Assembly (NCBI RefSeq): GCF_001866645.1
Contig: NZ_MLYP01000022.1
Location: 62,001-126,000 of the forward strand
Direction: 5' to 3'
Source of the DNA: Streptomyces colonosanans
GTDB lineage: Bacteria; Actinomycetota; Actinomycetes; Streptomycetales; Streptomycetaceae
DNA length: 64,000 bases
Both the position numbers and the translations under genes were made by a program. Under the pieces are notes generated by a model. That model had not been told where the DNA came from and ran no database searches. It saw nothing but the letters and a program-made list of their open reading frames with translations. Numbering within the stretch: the first letter of the stretch is position 1; every line of letters begins with the position of its first letter. This document shows, one piece after another, positions 46,061 through 56,667 of this stretch.

Positions 46061-46498
46061 TCATCCGGCGGCGGGCGGGCGCGCGTCTGCACGGGGTGGT
46101 GCGTAGAGGTGCTCACCGACACGTTTCACCAACCGCGCCATCTCGTAGCCCACCAGGCCGATGTCGGCCGTGACGGCGGTGAGGACGGCGAGGCAGGAGC
46201 CCTCGCCGGCGGCCGCCACGAACAGGAAGCCGTCGTCCATCTCCACCATGGTCTGACGCACCCCGCCGACGCCGAAGTGCCGACCCGCACCCTTGGCGAG
46301 GCTGTGGAAGCCGGAGGCAACGGCTGCGAGGTGTTCCGCATCCGCGCGACCGAGGTCCCTGGAGGTACCGACCGCGAGCCCGTCGTTCGAGAGCACCACG
46401 GCGTGCCGCACTTCGGCCACGCGTGTCACCAAGTCGTCCAGCAACCAATCGAGTTCGCCCGACCGCTGGTCGGCTTTCATGCTCGGGTTCTGGATCAT
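46061..46498 (-). CDS. cvnB: Conservon roadblock/LC7 protein (CvnB)
   Basis: A 145-aa roadblock-fold protein with GELDWLLDDLVTRVAEVRHA, LSNDGLAVGTSRDL and ARLVKRVGEHLYAPP. It presumably acts as GTPase-activating partner for CvnD, as MglB does for MglA. ATG 46498 overlaps the cvnA stop (ATGA), so translation is coupled to the sensor kinase. Confidence 0.92.
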   Translation of the reverse strand: MIQNPSMKADQRSGELDWLLDDLVTRVAEVRHAVVLSNDGLAVGTSRDLGRADAEHLAAVASGFHSLAKGAGRHFGVGGVRQTMVEMDDGFLFVAAAGEGSCLAVLTAVTADIGLVGYEMARLVKRVGEHLYAPPRADARPPAAG

Positions 46499-49011
46499 GC
46501 GGGATCTCCTTCGCTGTTGTCGCCGACGGGTTCGGTCGTGCGACCGGGAGCGCGGCCACCGCCGCGTGCCCAGCCGTCGCGGTAGGCCGCCATGCGGTCC
46601 CGTACCAGTTCGGGGGTGCGTTCGTCGCCGCCCCGGGAGTTGTGAGCGTTCCTCTCGGGCTCCTGAAGGCGCTGACCGCGCAGTTGGGGGGCGAGACTCG
46701 CCTGCCGTACGCGCCGTGGAAGGTCGTCGGAGCTGTCGGTGGCGTCCGCGGCGCGGTGCAGCCGCAGGAGCGCGACCCGGCGCGGCCGGCTCCTGGGTGA
46801 GGCGTCGGCGGGCTTCGCCGCGGCCTGCGCGGAGACCGCAAGGGCGGGCCGTTCCGCGACCTGTCCCACGGGCTCCCTTTGCACCGCGGTGGCGGCCACG
46901 CGCGCGTAAGCACGCTCTTCGTGGGGCTCGGTGTCGGCCGTAGGGGACGAACGTTCCGCCGAACCGCTGTGCAGGAGTGCGGTCGGCAGGAGGACGACGG
47001 CGGTCGTGCCGCCGTAGGGGGAGGTGCGCAGATGCACCTTGACGTCGTGCCTGGAGGCGAGCCTGCTGACCACGAAGAGGCCGAGCCGGTCGCTGTCGAA
47101 CAGATCGAGTGCCTCGTCCTGCTCGATGCGCCGGTTGGCCTCGGCGAGGGTGTTCTTCCCCATGCCGAGCCCCCGGTCCTCGACCTCGATGGCATAGCCG
47201 TTGCCGACGGGCTCGCCGGTGACGCGCACGCGCGTGTGGGGCGGTGAGAACTGGGCGGCATTCTCGACGATCTCAGCCAGGAGGTGCGTGAGGTCGGCGA
47301 CCGCGGCGCCGATCACCAGCGCCTCGGGGAGTTGTCGTACCTCTACGCGCGCGTAGTCCTCGACTTCGGAGACGGCAGCGCGTACGACGTTGGTCAGCGA
47401 GACGGGCATGCGCCAGGCGCGGCCGGGTGCGGCTCCGGAGAGGATGATGAGGCTCTCGGCGTAACGGCGCATGCGCGTGGTCAAGTGGTCGAGCCGGAAG
47501 AGGTCGCTCAGTTCGCTCGGGTCCTCGGAGCGGCGCTCCATGCTGTCGAGCAGGCTGAGCTGGCGGTGCACCAGGATCTGGCTGCGCCGGGCGAGGTTGA
47601 CGAAGACACCGGAGATGCCGCTGGCAAGTTCCGCGCGTTCGACGGCGGCCCTCAGCGCGGCACGATGCACGGTGCCCAAGGCCTCGGCGACCTGCCCGGT
47701 CTCGTCCTCGGCGGGCGGACCGGGCGGCGCCTCGGCACGGACGTCGATCTCCTCCCCCGCGCGCAGCTTGCGCATGGCCTGCGGGAGTTTGCGGCGGGCG
47801 ATCTCCAGGGCGCTGTTGCGCAGGCTGACCAGTTCGACGACGAGTCCGCGTCCGATGCGGACGGAGATGACGAGTGACGCGGCGACCGCGAAAAGGCCCA
47901 GGAGGACGGCGGCCCCGGCTGGAGTCAGCAGACCGCTGGTGAACGGGTCGGCTTGCTGCGTGACGTCACGGCCGGCGATCGCCTCGACGGTCCGCATGCC
48001 GTCCTGCACGCGCGCGTGCGCCGGATTCCAGGTGGCTTCCGGGGCGGCGCCGATGGCCGGGGCACCGGGCCGACCGGCCAGCACCCTGTCCTCGACGACG
48101 CCGACGACGGCGTAGGCGTCGCCCTCCGCGAGCCGGCGCCAAGCGGCCTGTTCAAAACCGCGCAGGTCTTCGACAGCGGACGCGATCAGGGTGCGGCGAG
48201 TGTCGACGGCGCCGGTGAACAGCCTCAGGCGCGCGCCGTCGAGGGTGCCCGCCAGGCGAGCGCTGGAGAGGACCGCGTCCTCCTGGGCGAGCGACTCCGC
48301 CGCACGGGAGAACTCGAGCAGGACGCGCGCTTCGGAGCCGAGGTCGGCGTCCTGGATGCCGGTGAGCGCGCCGCCCACCCCGAAGGCCGCGGCGATGGTG
48401 CTGGTGTACTGCCCATACGTCTCGTCCCAGCCGGCCCGGTGGGCGAGTACGTCCGCGCGCAGGGACCGCAGGTGCTCGGCTCCGGTGACGAAGGCCGCGA
48501 GGCGGTCGGCCACCCCGGCGGGGAGCCCGGCACCGTCCGCGACGGTGTTGTGGTCGCCGAGCCGCAGTTCGGCCACCGCCCGGTCGGTGCGTCCCGTGAG
48601 GGTCTTGAGGTCGCCCCGCTGTGCGGCGGCAGGGTCGGTCGCGTAGCGCACGGCAGCCACGCGCTCGCTCTGGAGCGCGGCCACGGCTTCGGCGACAGGG
48701 GCACGGATGAGGGAGTCCACCCGTTGCAGTTCGCGCAGCCGAGCCACGTCCTGGGCAGTACTGACGGTGGCGTACGCCCACAGGGCGAGCAGGGAGACCA
48801 CGGGGACCATCAGCAGACAGATGATCTTCGCCCGGACGGTGCGGGGACGCATGCGCCGCGAGTCGGCGCGCGGGGGTGTGCCGGACGATTCCGCGCTGCT
48901 GCTCTCGGTGCGTTCGTCGGCCGGTGGGCCGGCGTGCGCACGGCGGCTGCGCGCCGAAGGCCGGGGGAGCGGCTCGGTGTCGGCCGTGGGGGTCCTACGG
49001 GGTGTAGGCAT
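46495..49011 (-). CDS. cvnA: Conservon sensor histidine kinase with nitrate/nitrite-sensing domain (CvnA)
   Basis: An 838-aa membrane sensor. A Pro/Arg-rich cytoplasmic tail (1-55) precedes TM1 (about 59-80, ICLLMVPVVSLLALWAYATV), an extracellular NIT-type helical domain to about 350, TM2 at about 375-398, a HAMP-like linker and a HATPase domain at about 570-690 (N-box EIVENAAQFSPP, then VEDRGLGMG and FDSDRLGLFVVSRLA). The tail is disordered. A typical phospho-acceptor His is not obvious, as in other CvnA proteins. ATG 49011 has GAGGAGG upstream. The MHYT gene begins the same strand series 46 bases before it. Confidence 0.9.
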   Translation of the reverse strand: MPTPRRTPTADTEPLPRPSARSRRAHAGPPADERTESSSAESSGTPPRADSRRMRPRTVRAKIICLLMVPVVSLLALWAYATVSTAQDVARLRELQRVDSLIRAPVAEAVAALQSERVAAVRYATDPAAAQRGDLKTLTGRTDRAVAELRLGDHNTVADGAGLPAGVADRLAAFVTGAEHLRSLRADVLAHRAGWDETYGQYTSTIAAAFGVGGALTGIQDADLGSEARVLLEFSRAAESLAQEDAVLSSARLAGTLDGARLRLFTGAVDTRRTLIASAVEDLRGFEQAAWRRLAEGDAYAVVGVVEDRVLAGRPGAPAIGAAPEATWNPAHARVQDGMRTVEAIAGRDVTQQADPFTSGLLTPAGAAVLLGLFAVAASLVISVRIGRGLVVELVSLRNSALEIARRKLPQAMRKLRAGEEIDVRAEAPPGPPAEDETGQVAEALGTVHRAALRAAVERAELASGISGVFVNLARRSQILVHRQLSLLDSMERRSEDPSELSDLFRLDHLTTRMRRYAESLIILSGAAPGRAWRMPVSLTNVVRAAVSEVEDYARVEVRQLPEALVIGAAVADLTHLLAEIVENAAQFSPPHTRVRVTGEPVGNGYAIEVEDRGLGMGKNTLAEANRRIEQDEALDLFDSDRLGLFVVSRLASRHDVKVHLRTSPYGGTTAVVLLPTALLHSGSAERSSPTADTEPHEERAYARVAATAVQREPVGQVAERPALAVSAQAAAKPADASPRSRPRRVALLRLHRAADATDSSDDLPRRVRQASLAPQLRGQRLQEPERNAHNSRGGDERTPELVRDRMAAYRDGWARGGGRAPGRTTEPVGDNSEGDPA

Positions 49012-49057
49012 GGCCTCCTCGTTCGGAGTGTGTCGGGGCGTGCCGTCCAGGTCCGTG

Positions 49058-49831
49058 TCAGCAGGCGGCGCCCTCGGCCGGACGCTGGGCCGACGCGGAC
49101 GCCTCACGTTCGTCGGCGGTGGGTGACAGGGCGACGAACGCCGAGGTCAGGAAGAGATAGGAGCCGAGGCCGACGGCGAGGGGGAAGATGAACTGCATCG
49201 CCGTGACACCGGGCAGGGCCGCGCCGGACGGCGCGAGGTGAACACTCACCGCGAACATCCCGGTGTAGTGCATGCTGCTGACCGCCGCTCCCATCACGAG
49301 CGAGGCGAGTGTGACGGCGCCGGACGACTTGATGTTGAGGCCCGCCCACAGGGCCACGGTGGCCGCGATCACGGCGATCAGGACGGAGAGCCCGACGAGT
49401 GCCGGGTCGTAGCTCACCGCCCCGTGCAGCCGCAGCGCCGCCATGCCGATGTAGTGCATGCTGGCGACGCCGAGGCCGGTGGTGAGTCCGCCGAGGCACA
49501 GCGCCCGGGCGCGGCCCCTGCCGTAGCCGACGGCGAACACGCCGATACCGACGACGACCATGGCGACGATCAGGCTGAGGATGGTCAGTGGCACGTCATA
49601 GCGGATCTCGGTGCCGGTGACGCCGAAGCCGAGCATCGCCACGAAGTGCATGGTCCAGATGCCGGTGCCGATCGCCGACGCCGCGGTCAGAAGCCAGTTG
49701 CGGCGGGATCTGCCGGTGGCACCGAGCGCGCGGACGGTGCAGCGCAGCCCGAGGGCGGCGCCTATGCACGCCATCGCGTACGACAGTACGGGGGTCAGCC
49801 AACCGAATGTGGCATGGTCCAGGTGTCCCAT
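49058..49831 (-). CDS. MHYT-domain integral membrane sensor
   Basis: A 257-aa, seven-helix membrane protein with three MHYT repeats: MHFVAM (61-66), MHYIGM (125-130) and MHYTGM (187-192), near the ends of membrane helices where they are proposed to bind copper and sense oxygen, CO or NO. There is no attached output domain. Because the same-strand kinase gene starts 46 bases later, it may feed the conservon sensor; this is inference. ATG 49831. Confidence 0.9.
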   Translation of the reverse strand: MGHLDHATFGWLTPVLSYAMACIGAALGLRCTVRALGATGRSRRNWLLTAASAIGTGIWTMHFVAMLGFGVTGTEIRYDVPLTILSLIVAMVVVGIGVFAVGYGRGRARALCLGGLTTGLGVASMHYIGMAALRLHGAVSYDPALVGLSVLIAVIAATVALWAGLNIKSSGAVTLASLVMGAAVSSMHYTGMFAVSVHLAPSGAALPGVTAMQFIFPLAVGLGSYLFLTSAFVALSPTADEREASASAQRPAEGAAC

Positions 49832-49974
49832 GGCCCGGGGACGCTAGTCCGGGCAGGGGCGCGCACGGGGGGCGCATTTCGAAAGGTGCTGGAATCTGAC
49901 ACAGTCGGGCCATGGAACGATCGCGTCACGGTCGAACGTGTGCACCATCGTGTCGTTCGCGAGGATGAGGAATC

Positions 49975-50583
49975 ATGCGGGGCATGAGCGACGACCCCGC
50001 ACACGTCCAGGAGTTCTTCACCTCGCGCCCGGCCGACTGGGACACGCGGTTTCCCGATGACGGCCCGGCGTACGCAGCGGCCGTCTCCGCGCTCGGGCTC
50101 CGCGAGGGCGACCGCGTGCTCGACGCGGGGTGTGGCACGGGCCGGGCCCTCACGTCGCTGCGTACGGCCGTGGGGCCTTCAGGAGCGGTTCTGGGGGCCG
50201 ATCTGACGCCGGCGATGCTGGAGGCCGCCGTACGGGCCGGAAGGAACCGCGACAGTGGGTTGCTGCTCACCGACGTGGCCGCGCTTCCCCTGCGCACGGA
50301 GTCGCTCGACGCGGTGTTCGCGGCGGGCCTGATCTCCCACCTCCCGCACCCGGCCGAGAATCTGCGGGAGTTGGCGCGCGTGGTGCGGTCCGGCGGTCTG
50401 CTGGCACTCTTCCACCCGGTCGGCCGGGCGGCCCTCGCGGCCCGTCAGGGGCGGCAGATCACCCCTGACGACCTGCGTGCCGAGTCCAACCTCCGCGCTC
50501 TCCTGTCGGGTTCCGGATGGCGCATGACGTCATACGTCGACGAGGACGACCGCTTCCTCACCCTGGCCGTCCGCGAGGGCTGA
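49975..50583 (+). CDS. Class I SAM-dependent methyltransferase
   Basis: A 202-aa Methyltransf_11-type enzyme. Motif I is VLDAGCGTGRALTSL, the acidic ribose-binding residue lies in LGADLTPAMLEAA, and the post-I/II region is LPLRTESLDAVFAAGLISHL. The substrate cannot be predicted. ATG 49975 follows AGGA; MSDD at 49984 is an equal alternative. It is divergent from the MHYT gene. Confidence 0.88.
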   Translation: MRGMSDDPAHVQEFFTSRPADWDTRFPDDGPAYAAAVSALGLREGDRVLDAGCGTGRALTSLRTAVGPSGAVLGADLTPAMLEAAVRAGRNRDSGLLLTDVAALPLRTESLDAVFAAGLISHLPHPAENLRELARVVRSGGLLALFHPVGRAALAARQGRQITPDDLRAESNLRALLSGSGWRMTSYVDEDDRFLTLAVREG

Positions 50584-50669
50584 GCCTCAGCCACGCCCGG
50601 CCCGGCATCCGCATGATCGCGTGGGCCGCGAGCCGGGCGGAGGTGGCCTGGTCGCGGTCGACGCTCGAC

Positions 50670-51575
50670 TCACTCGACGAGGGAGGCGGGTGACATCCCC
50701 GCCCGGCGGACGGGGCAGCCCTTGACGCCGGGAACCGGACGGGTGCCCAGGTCGGCGACGCGGTAGCCGTCCGGATAGCTCTTGATCTCCCAGTTCTGCC
50801 GTGCGAAGTGCGGGGCGCGGCGCGGGGGCATGAGGCGGACGAGACGGCCACGGGCGCGGACCGCGCGGCGCACCAACGCGCGCGTGGCAGCGCTCGGCGG
50901 CTCGTACCGGAAGGCCTTCAGCAGCGAGGCATCGAGCAGGGAGAGCGTCGAGAGCCGTAGGAGGGGGGTGAGCGGGCGCGGGTACCAGGAGGCCATCAGG
51001 TCCAGGGTCGCGTCGGACACGCGACGGGCTTCCGGGTCCCATGCGAAGTGGGATTCCTCGTAGGCGTCGAGGCAGGCCTCGAACTCCTCGTACGTCGCGG
51101 GGATGTCCTTGATGCCCATGTGCCGCCCCAGGGTGCGGTAGTACACGGCGGAGGCAACGGTCTCGTGCCGGGACAGCCTGCGCCATCCGTAGGCGTCGAT
51201 CCACCGCTTGGGCACGACCACGAAGGTGCAGAGCACGTACCTCATCTCGTCGTTGCTGATGTCGTAGCTGCGGTGCATCTGGTTGATGCGGCGGATCGCG
51301 GTGCGGCCCTCGTCGCTGTCAAAGCCGTGCTCGACGACCGTGTCGAGGAGCAGCGCAGTGTCGTCGTAGCGTCTCTGCGTACGGTCCGTGAGCTCAGCGG
51401 TCTCCGCGAGCAGTCGGCCGATGGCGGGGACGGCGTACGTGCGGTAAAGGGACAGTTCAAGGGCGCGGGTGTAGTCCCAGGGGAACTCGTAGGCAGAGCT
51501 GAGCCGGTAGATCTCCGAGGCATCCTGCTCAGGGTCCATGCGTCGAATCCGCTCAAGACGCTCGAAGCGCTTCAC
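50670..51575 (-). CDS. Oxygenase MpaB-family (DUF2236-like) protein
   Basis: A 301-aa largely helical protein. GTG 51575 with GGGGGACGG upstream gives the start VKRFERLERIRRMDPEQDAS; the open frame further upstream lacks support. Segments such as YEFPWDYTRALELSLYRTYA, NDEMRYVLCTFVVVPKRWID and GWRRLSRHE resemble the heme-dependent MpaB/latex-clearing-type family. Conserved His and Arg are present, but I cannot confirm the heme ligand. Substrate unknown. Confidence 0.7.
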   Translation of the reverse strand: MKRFERLERIRRMDPEQDASEIYRLSSAYEFPWDYTRALELSLYRTYAVPAIGRLLAETAELTDRTQRRYDDTALLLDTVVEHGFDSDEGRTAIRRINQMHRSYDISNDEMRYVLCTFVVVPKRWIDAYGWRRLSRHETVASAVYYRTLGRHMGIKDIPATYEEFEACLDAYEESHFAWDPEARRVSDATLDLMASWYPRPLTPLLRLSTLSLLDASLLKAFRYEPPSAATRALVRRAVRARGRLVRLMPPRRAPHFARQNWEIKSYPDGYRVADLGTRPVPGVKGCPVRRAGMSPASLVE

Positions 51576-51712
51576 TGTCCGTCCCCCTTCTGCCGCCTTC
51601 TGGCGCCGGACATCCAACTCTACGTTGAAGCAGGAGTGAGGATCAGGCTGGTGACAACCGGCTCGCAGGCACATTAAGGTGCGCCGACGGGCGAACGGAT
51701 GGGGAGGACGGC

Positions 51713-52555
51713 ATGGCCGGGACGGACGAGGACGCCGTCACCACCGAGGACGAGGCGCTGTATCTGCTGACGGCGGTTCTGTTGACGCCGGCGCAGTTTC
51801 CGAGCGTGCTGGGCGACGACTATCCGGAGGCCTGCGCGGCGCTCGGCCTGCCACCCGTGGCCGACGGATACGGCCTCGTGCTCGGTCAGGACGGTGACGG
51901 TGCGCGCTGGACGGTGGTCACCGACGACGTCTCGCTGGTGGCCGTGGCGATCGCGTCCTGGGACTGCGGGCTGGAGCACGACCTGTCGCCCGACGAGCGG
52001 ACGGTCGTCGCCACACTGCCGGGGTGGCCGCTGGCCGTGGCCGTCGCGGCGCCCGGCGTGCCCGCCCCGCACGATCCCGCGCCCGAGCTCGCCGACCGTG
52101 CGCCGCTGGCCCCACCCGACACGGACACCTGGGGTCCCGCGCAACGGCGTCTGGGAGCGGACGAGATCGCGCTCCAGTGGGCCCAGTGGCGTGAGCAGAT
52201 CGACGATGCCGACTTCGCACCTGCAGGCAGCGGTGCGCCTGCCGGAAAGGGCGCGGAATCCTCGGAGGGCGAGGGTGCGCGCAGGGCTCACAGCGGCGTC
52301 CACCGCGCCCTCGTCGAGGCGGGGGCGTATGTGGACACGCCCCCGCCAGTGGGCCGTGTTCGCTCCTCCTTCGCTCCCGGTGAGGCGCGGACGCTGCGCG
52401 CGGACGGGCCCGGCTGGTCCATGGTGGCCAGGACCGACGACATCGCGTTCGTCCTCCTGGACGAGGAGCCCGGCGAGGTGCTGCCGGTGGGGCGGGGCGC
52501 GGAGTTGCCCGGGCTCCTCGAAGCGCTCGACAAGATGGCGGTGCGCCCGGCCTGA
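51713..52555 (+). CDS. Hypothetical 280-aa actinobacterial protein
   Basis: An intact acidic, Ala/Pro-rich soluble protein with a strong GGGGAGG ribosome site before ATG 51713. The N-terminal half (ALYLLTAVLLTPAQFPSVLG, TVVTDDVSLVAVAIASWDCG) and the C-terminal segment (WSMVARTDDIAFVLLDEEPG) look like two alpha/beta halves joined by a variable linker at about 165-210. The last line of the linker resembles no catalytic motif. Family not recognised. Confidence 0.75.
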   Translation: MAGTDEDAVTTEDEALYLLTAVLLTPAQFPSVLGDDYPEACAALGLPPVADGYGLVLGQDGDGARWTVVTDDVSLVAVAIASWDCGLEHDLSPDERTVVATLPGWPLAVAVAAPGVPAPHDPAPELADRAPLAPPDTDTWGPAQRRLGADEIALQWAQWREQIDDADFAPAGSGAPAGKGAESSEGEGARRAHSGVHRALVEAGAYVDTPPPVGRVRSSFAPGEARTLRADGPGWSMVARTDDIAFVLLDEEPGEVLPVGRGAELPGLLEALDKMAVRPA

Positions 52556-52605
52556 GGCCTTGAGGGCGGCGCGTGGGGTCTGGTCGCTCAGGGACGCACG
52601 GCGCC

Positions 52606-52788
52606 TCAGCGGCCGAGTTCCTTGCGTGTCACCCGGCGCAGCCTGCGTCGCTGCGAGGGGTCCAGGGTGAGGTACGCGGCCGTCGGGACTCCCAGCACGA
52701 TCAGGAGGACGGCCCACCAGGGCAGCCAGATCCACAGGATGAGTCCGACCACCACTCCCCCGGTGGCGATCTTCGCGTTCTTGGACAT
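52606..52788 (-). CDS. Small single- or two-helix membrane protein
   Basis: Sixty residues: a short polar start, a hydrophobic stretch GGVVVGLILWIWLPWWAVLL extending to about residue 42, and a basic tail SQRRRLRRVTRKELGR that should face the cytoplasm. AAGGAGG lies just upstream of ATG 52788. Function unknown. Confidence 0.75.
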   Translation of the reverse strand: MSKNAKIATGGVVVGLILWIWLPWWAVLLIVLGVPTAAYLTLDPSQRRRLRRVTRKELGR

Positions 52789-53263
52789 GTGTCGCCTCCT
52801 TCGCGGCCACTGCCGCTCTCTGTGATGAGAACGGGTGCGCGCTGAGCACGGTTCCAGGTCGTGACCCTGATACGACCCTGAGTCGCGACCCTCAGCCGCC
52901 CCTGAGATGTGCTGGACGGTCCGCTGCGCTGTGTACGCCCGACGGAGCGGCCCGAAGCACTATGCCCTCGGCATCCCTCAAGCACAGTAGTCGGATCCAA
53001 GGGCAATGTCGCTGTGTGGAGGATTTCCGTGGCGCTCTCATCGGAAATCTCGGCGCCGATCCGATGCAGAGCGGTTTTCGTGCCCTCCAAGTGGCCTCTG
53101 CCTAGGGTTTGGCATCGGCTTTCACAAAGGTGATCACCACGTTTGATCGAGAAGCCAGGCAAGGAATTCGGGCCGGGCGGTACCACGGGAAGCCATAGGG
53201 GGCCACCGTCATGCTGACGGGCAAGCAATATCAAGAAGAGCTGATCTGATCCAGTATGCATGT
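52789..53263. other. 475-bp interval without a supported gene
   Basis: Several short ORFs cross it but none has coding character with a ribosome site. It should contain promoters of both flanking genes; no clear operator or RNA structure was recognised. Confidence 0.4.
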
Positions 53264-53539
53264 ATGTCACCGGTCCATTTCATACCCGTGTGGGATGCAG
53301 CCGAGACCGTGGCCGGTGAGGGGAGCACCGACGCCGAGATCAGGAGTGCGCTGCTCGTACTCATCGGTGACATGTTGAACAGGGGGATCACGATCGGTGA
53401 CATGAGCCCTCGAGACGGCGAAGGTGTCATTCCCTGGAACCTCTCCCGGGAACAGGCACTGCGGAAAGTGGCGGCGGAGACGGGGAAGTACGAAGACTCG
53501 CTGGATTACGTGAAGATCTGCTGGTTCAGCGCCGCCTGA
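53264..53539 (+). CDS. Small conserved-looking hypothetical protein
   Basis: Ninety-one residues with good coding character (AETVAGEGSTDAEIRSALLV, SPRDGEGVIPWNLSREQALR, ETGKYEDSLDYVKICWFSAA). It is soluble and acidic, with no signal peptide. ATG 53264 has no obvious Shine-Dalgarno site, so it may be leaderless or start differently. A very strong terminator follows at 53674. Function not recognised. Confidence 0.55.
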   Translation: MSPVHFIPVWDAAETVAGEGSTDAEIRSALLVLIGDMLNRGITIGDMSPRDGEGVIPWNLSREQALRKVAAETGKYEDSLDYVKICWFSAA

Positions 53540-53673
53540 TATCGACCTCCTGCGGTGCGTCTCCTGCTGTCGCTCACGCGACTGGCGCGGCGCCCTGGCC
53601 GCGGCCGGGGTCGCCCACAAGCACACCCGGCCCCACCGGCCGCAGGCCAGCGGTACAGGGGCGCGTGTCGCCC

Positions 53674-53720
53674 GGCGGCTGGGGTGGCATGGACGGGACG
53701 TCCATGCCACCCCAGCCGCC
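53674..53720. terminator. Exceptionally long perfect hairpin, bidirectional terminator
   Basis: A 22-bp perfect inverted repeat (53674-53695 with 53699-53720) and a GGA loop; the arm begins GGCGGCTGGGGTGGCATGG. It lies between the convergent small gene (stop 53539) and xylA (end 53838) and should stop transcription from both sides. Confidence 0.85.
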
Positions 53721-53837
53721 TCGGACCGATCATGATGTACCCCTGCACGGCAGTTGACACGGACTCATGCCACGGACCGCACGGGTTCCGCGGCCTTCCG
53801 CGCAGAGGCCGGCAGCTCGACGAAGATCCGGCAGAGT

Positions 53838-55204
<1,367 letters not shown>

Positions 55205-56650
55205 ATGTCAGCAGCCGAGGGTCCGCTCGTCGTCGGGGTGGACTCGTCCACCCAGTCCACCAAGGCCCTGGTCGTCGACGCGTCGACCGGGGAGGTGGTG
55301 GCGCGCGGCCAGGCATCGCACACCGTCTCGTCGGGCGCAGGCCGCGAGAGCGATCCGCGCCAGTGGTGGGACGCCCTGTGCGACGCCCTGAACCAGTGCG
55401 GCGAGGCGGCCCACGAGGCCGCCGCGGTGTCGATCGGCGGCCAGCAGCACGGCCTGGTCACCCTGGACGCGCACGGCGACCCGGTGCGCCCCGCCCTGCT
55501 GTGGAACGACGTGCGGTCGGCGCCCCAGGCGCGCCGCCTGGTGAACGAACTCGGCGGCCCCAAGGCCTGGGCGGAACGCACCGGAAGCGTGCCCGGCGCC
55601 TCGTTCACGGTGACGAAGTGGGCCTGGCTGGCCGAGAACGAGCCGGAGGCCGTCCGCGCGACCGCGGCCGTGCGGCTGCCCCACGACTACCTGACCGAGC
55701 GTCTGACGGGGCAGGGCACGACCGACCGCAGCGACGCCTCCGGCACCGGATGGTGGGCGTCGGCGACGGAGTCGTACGACGAGGAGATCCTCACGCGCGT
55801 GGGCCTCGACCCAGCCCTGCTGCCGCGCGTGGTCCGGCCCGGCGAGGTGGCCGGCACCGTACGCGACACCCATGACCTGCCTTTCTCCAAGGGCACCCTG
55901 GTCGCGCCGGGCACCGGCGACAACGCGGCCGCCGCGCTGGGCCTCGGTCTGCGGCCCGGCGCCCCGGTGCTGAGCCTCGGCACCTCCGGCACGGTGTACG
56001 CGGTCTCGAAGCGGCGCCCGGCCGACCCGACCGGGACCGTTGCAGGCTTCGCGGACGCCCACGGTGATTGGCTGCCGCTGGCCTGCACCCTGAACTGCAC
56101 GCTCGCTGTCGACCGGATCGCCGCACTGCTGGGCCTCGACCGCGAGGCCGTCGAGCCGACCACCGGCGTGACGCTGCTCCCCTACCTCGACGGCGAGCGA
56201 ACGCCTGCTCTCCCGCACGCCTCAGGGTTGCTGCACGGCCTGCGGCCCGACACGACGGCCGGACAACTGCTGCAGGCGGCGTACGACGGGGCGGTACACG
56301 CGCTGCTCGGCGCCCTCGGTCTGGTGCTCGAAGCGGATGCGGACCCCACCGTTCCGCTGCTGCTCATCGGCGGCGGCGCGCGGGGCAGAGCCTGGCAGGA
56401 GACCGTACGACGGCTGTCGGGGCGTCCTGTCCAGGTCCCGGAGGCCAGGGAACTGGTCGCCCTGGGGGCCGCCGCACAGGCCGCGGGACTCTTGACGGGC
56501 GAGGACCCGGCCGCTGTCGCCCGGCGCTGGGACACCGCCCGCGGGCCGGTGCTGGAGGCCATGGAGCGGGACCAGGCGACACTGGCGAGGATCACCGGGG
56601 TACTCTCCGACGCGGCGCCGCTGCTGGCACGGGAAGCGGACCGGCGCTGA
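55205..56650 (+). CDS. xylB: Xylulokinase
   Basis: A 481-aa FGGY-family sugar kinase making D-xylulose 5-phosphate for the pentose phosphate pathway. The phosphate-1 loop is VGVDSSTQSTKALVVD, the sugar-binding segment is IGGQQHGLV (residues 77-85), the catalytic Asp is D239 in GTGDNAAAALGLG, and the adenosine loop is LLIGGGARGRAWQE. ATG 55205 follows a GGGAGAG site. The ROK regulator starts 17 bases after its stop, so the two form an operon. Confidence 0.95.
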   Translation: MSAAEGPLVVGVDSSTQSTKALVVDASTGEVVARGQASHTVSSGAGRESDPRQWWDALCDALNQCGEAAHEAAAVSIGGQQHGLVTLDAHGDPVRPALLWNDVRSAPQARRLVNELGGPKAWAERTGSVPGASFTVTKWAWLAENEPEAVRATAAVRLPHDYLTERLTGQGTTDRSDASGTGWWASATESYDEEILTRVGLDPALLPRVVRPGEVAGTVRDTHDLPFSKGTLVAPGTGDNAAAALGLGLRPGAPVLSLGTSGTVYAVSKRRPADPTGTVAGFADAHGDWLPLACTLNCTLAVDRIAALLGLDREAVEPTTGVTLLPYLDGERTPALPHASGLLHGLRPDTTAGQLLQAAYDGAVHALLGALGLVLEADADPTVPLLLIGGGARGRAWQETVRRLSGRPVQVPEARELVALGAAAQAAGLLTGEDPAAVARRWDTARGPVLEAMERDQATLARITGVLSDAAPLLAREADRR

Positions 56651-56667
56651 CGCGACCCGGGGGAGGC

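Noticed and set aside
56068..56667. Upstream extension of the ROK regulator frame
   Set aside because: Overlaps xylB in another frame; residues there are Arg/Gly-rich shadow and ATG 56668 has a ribosome site.
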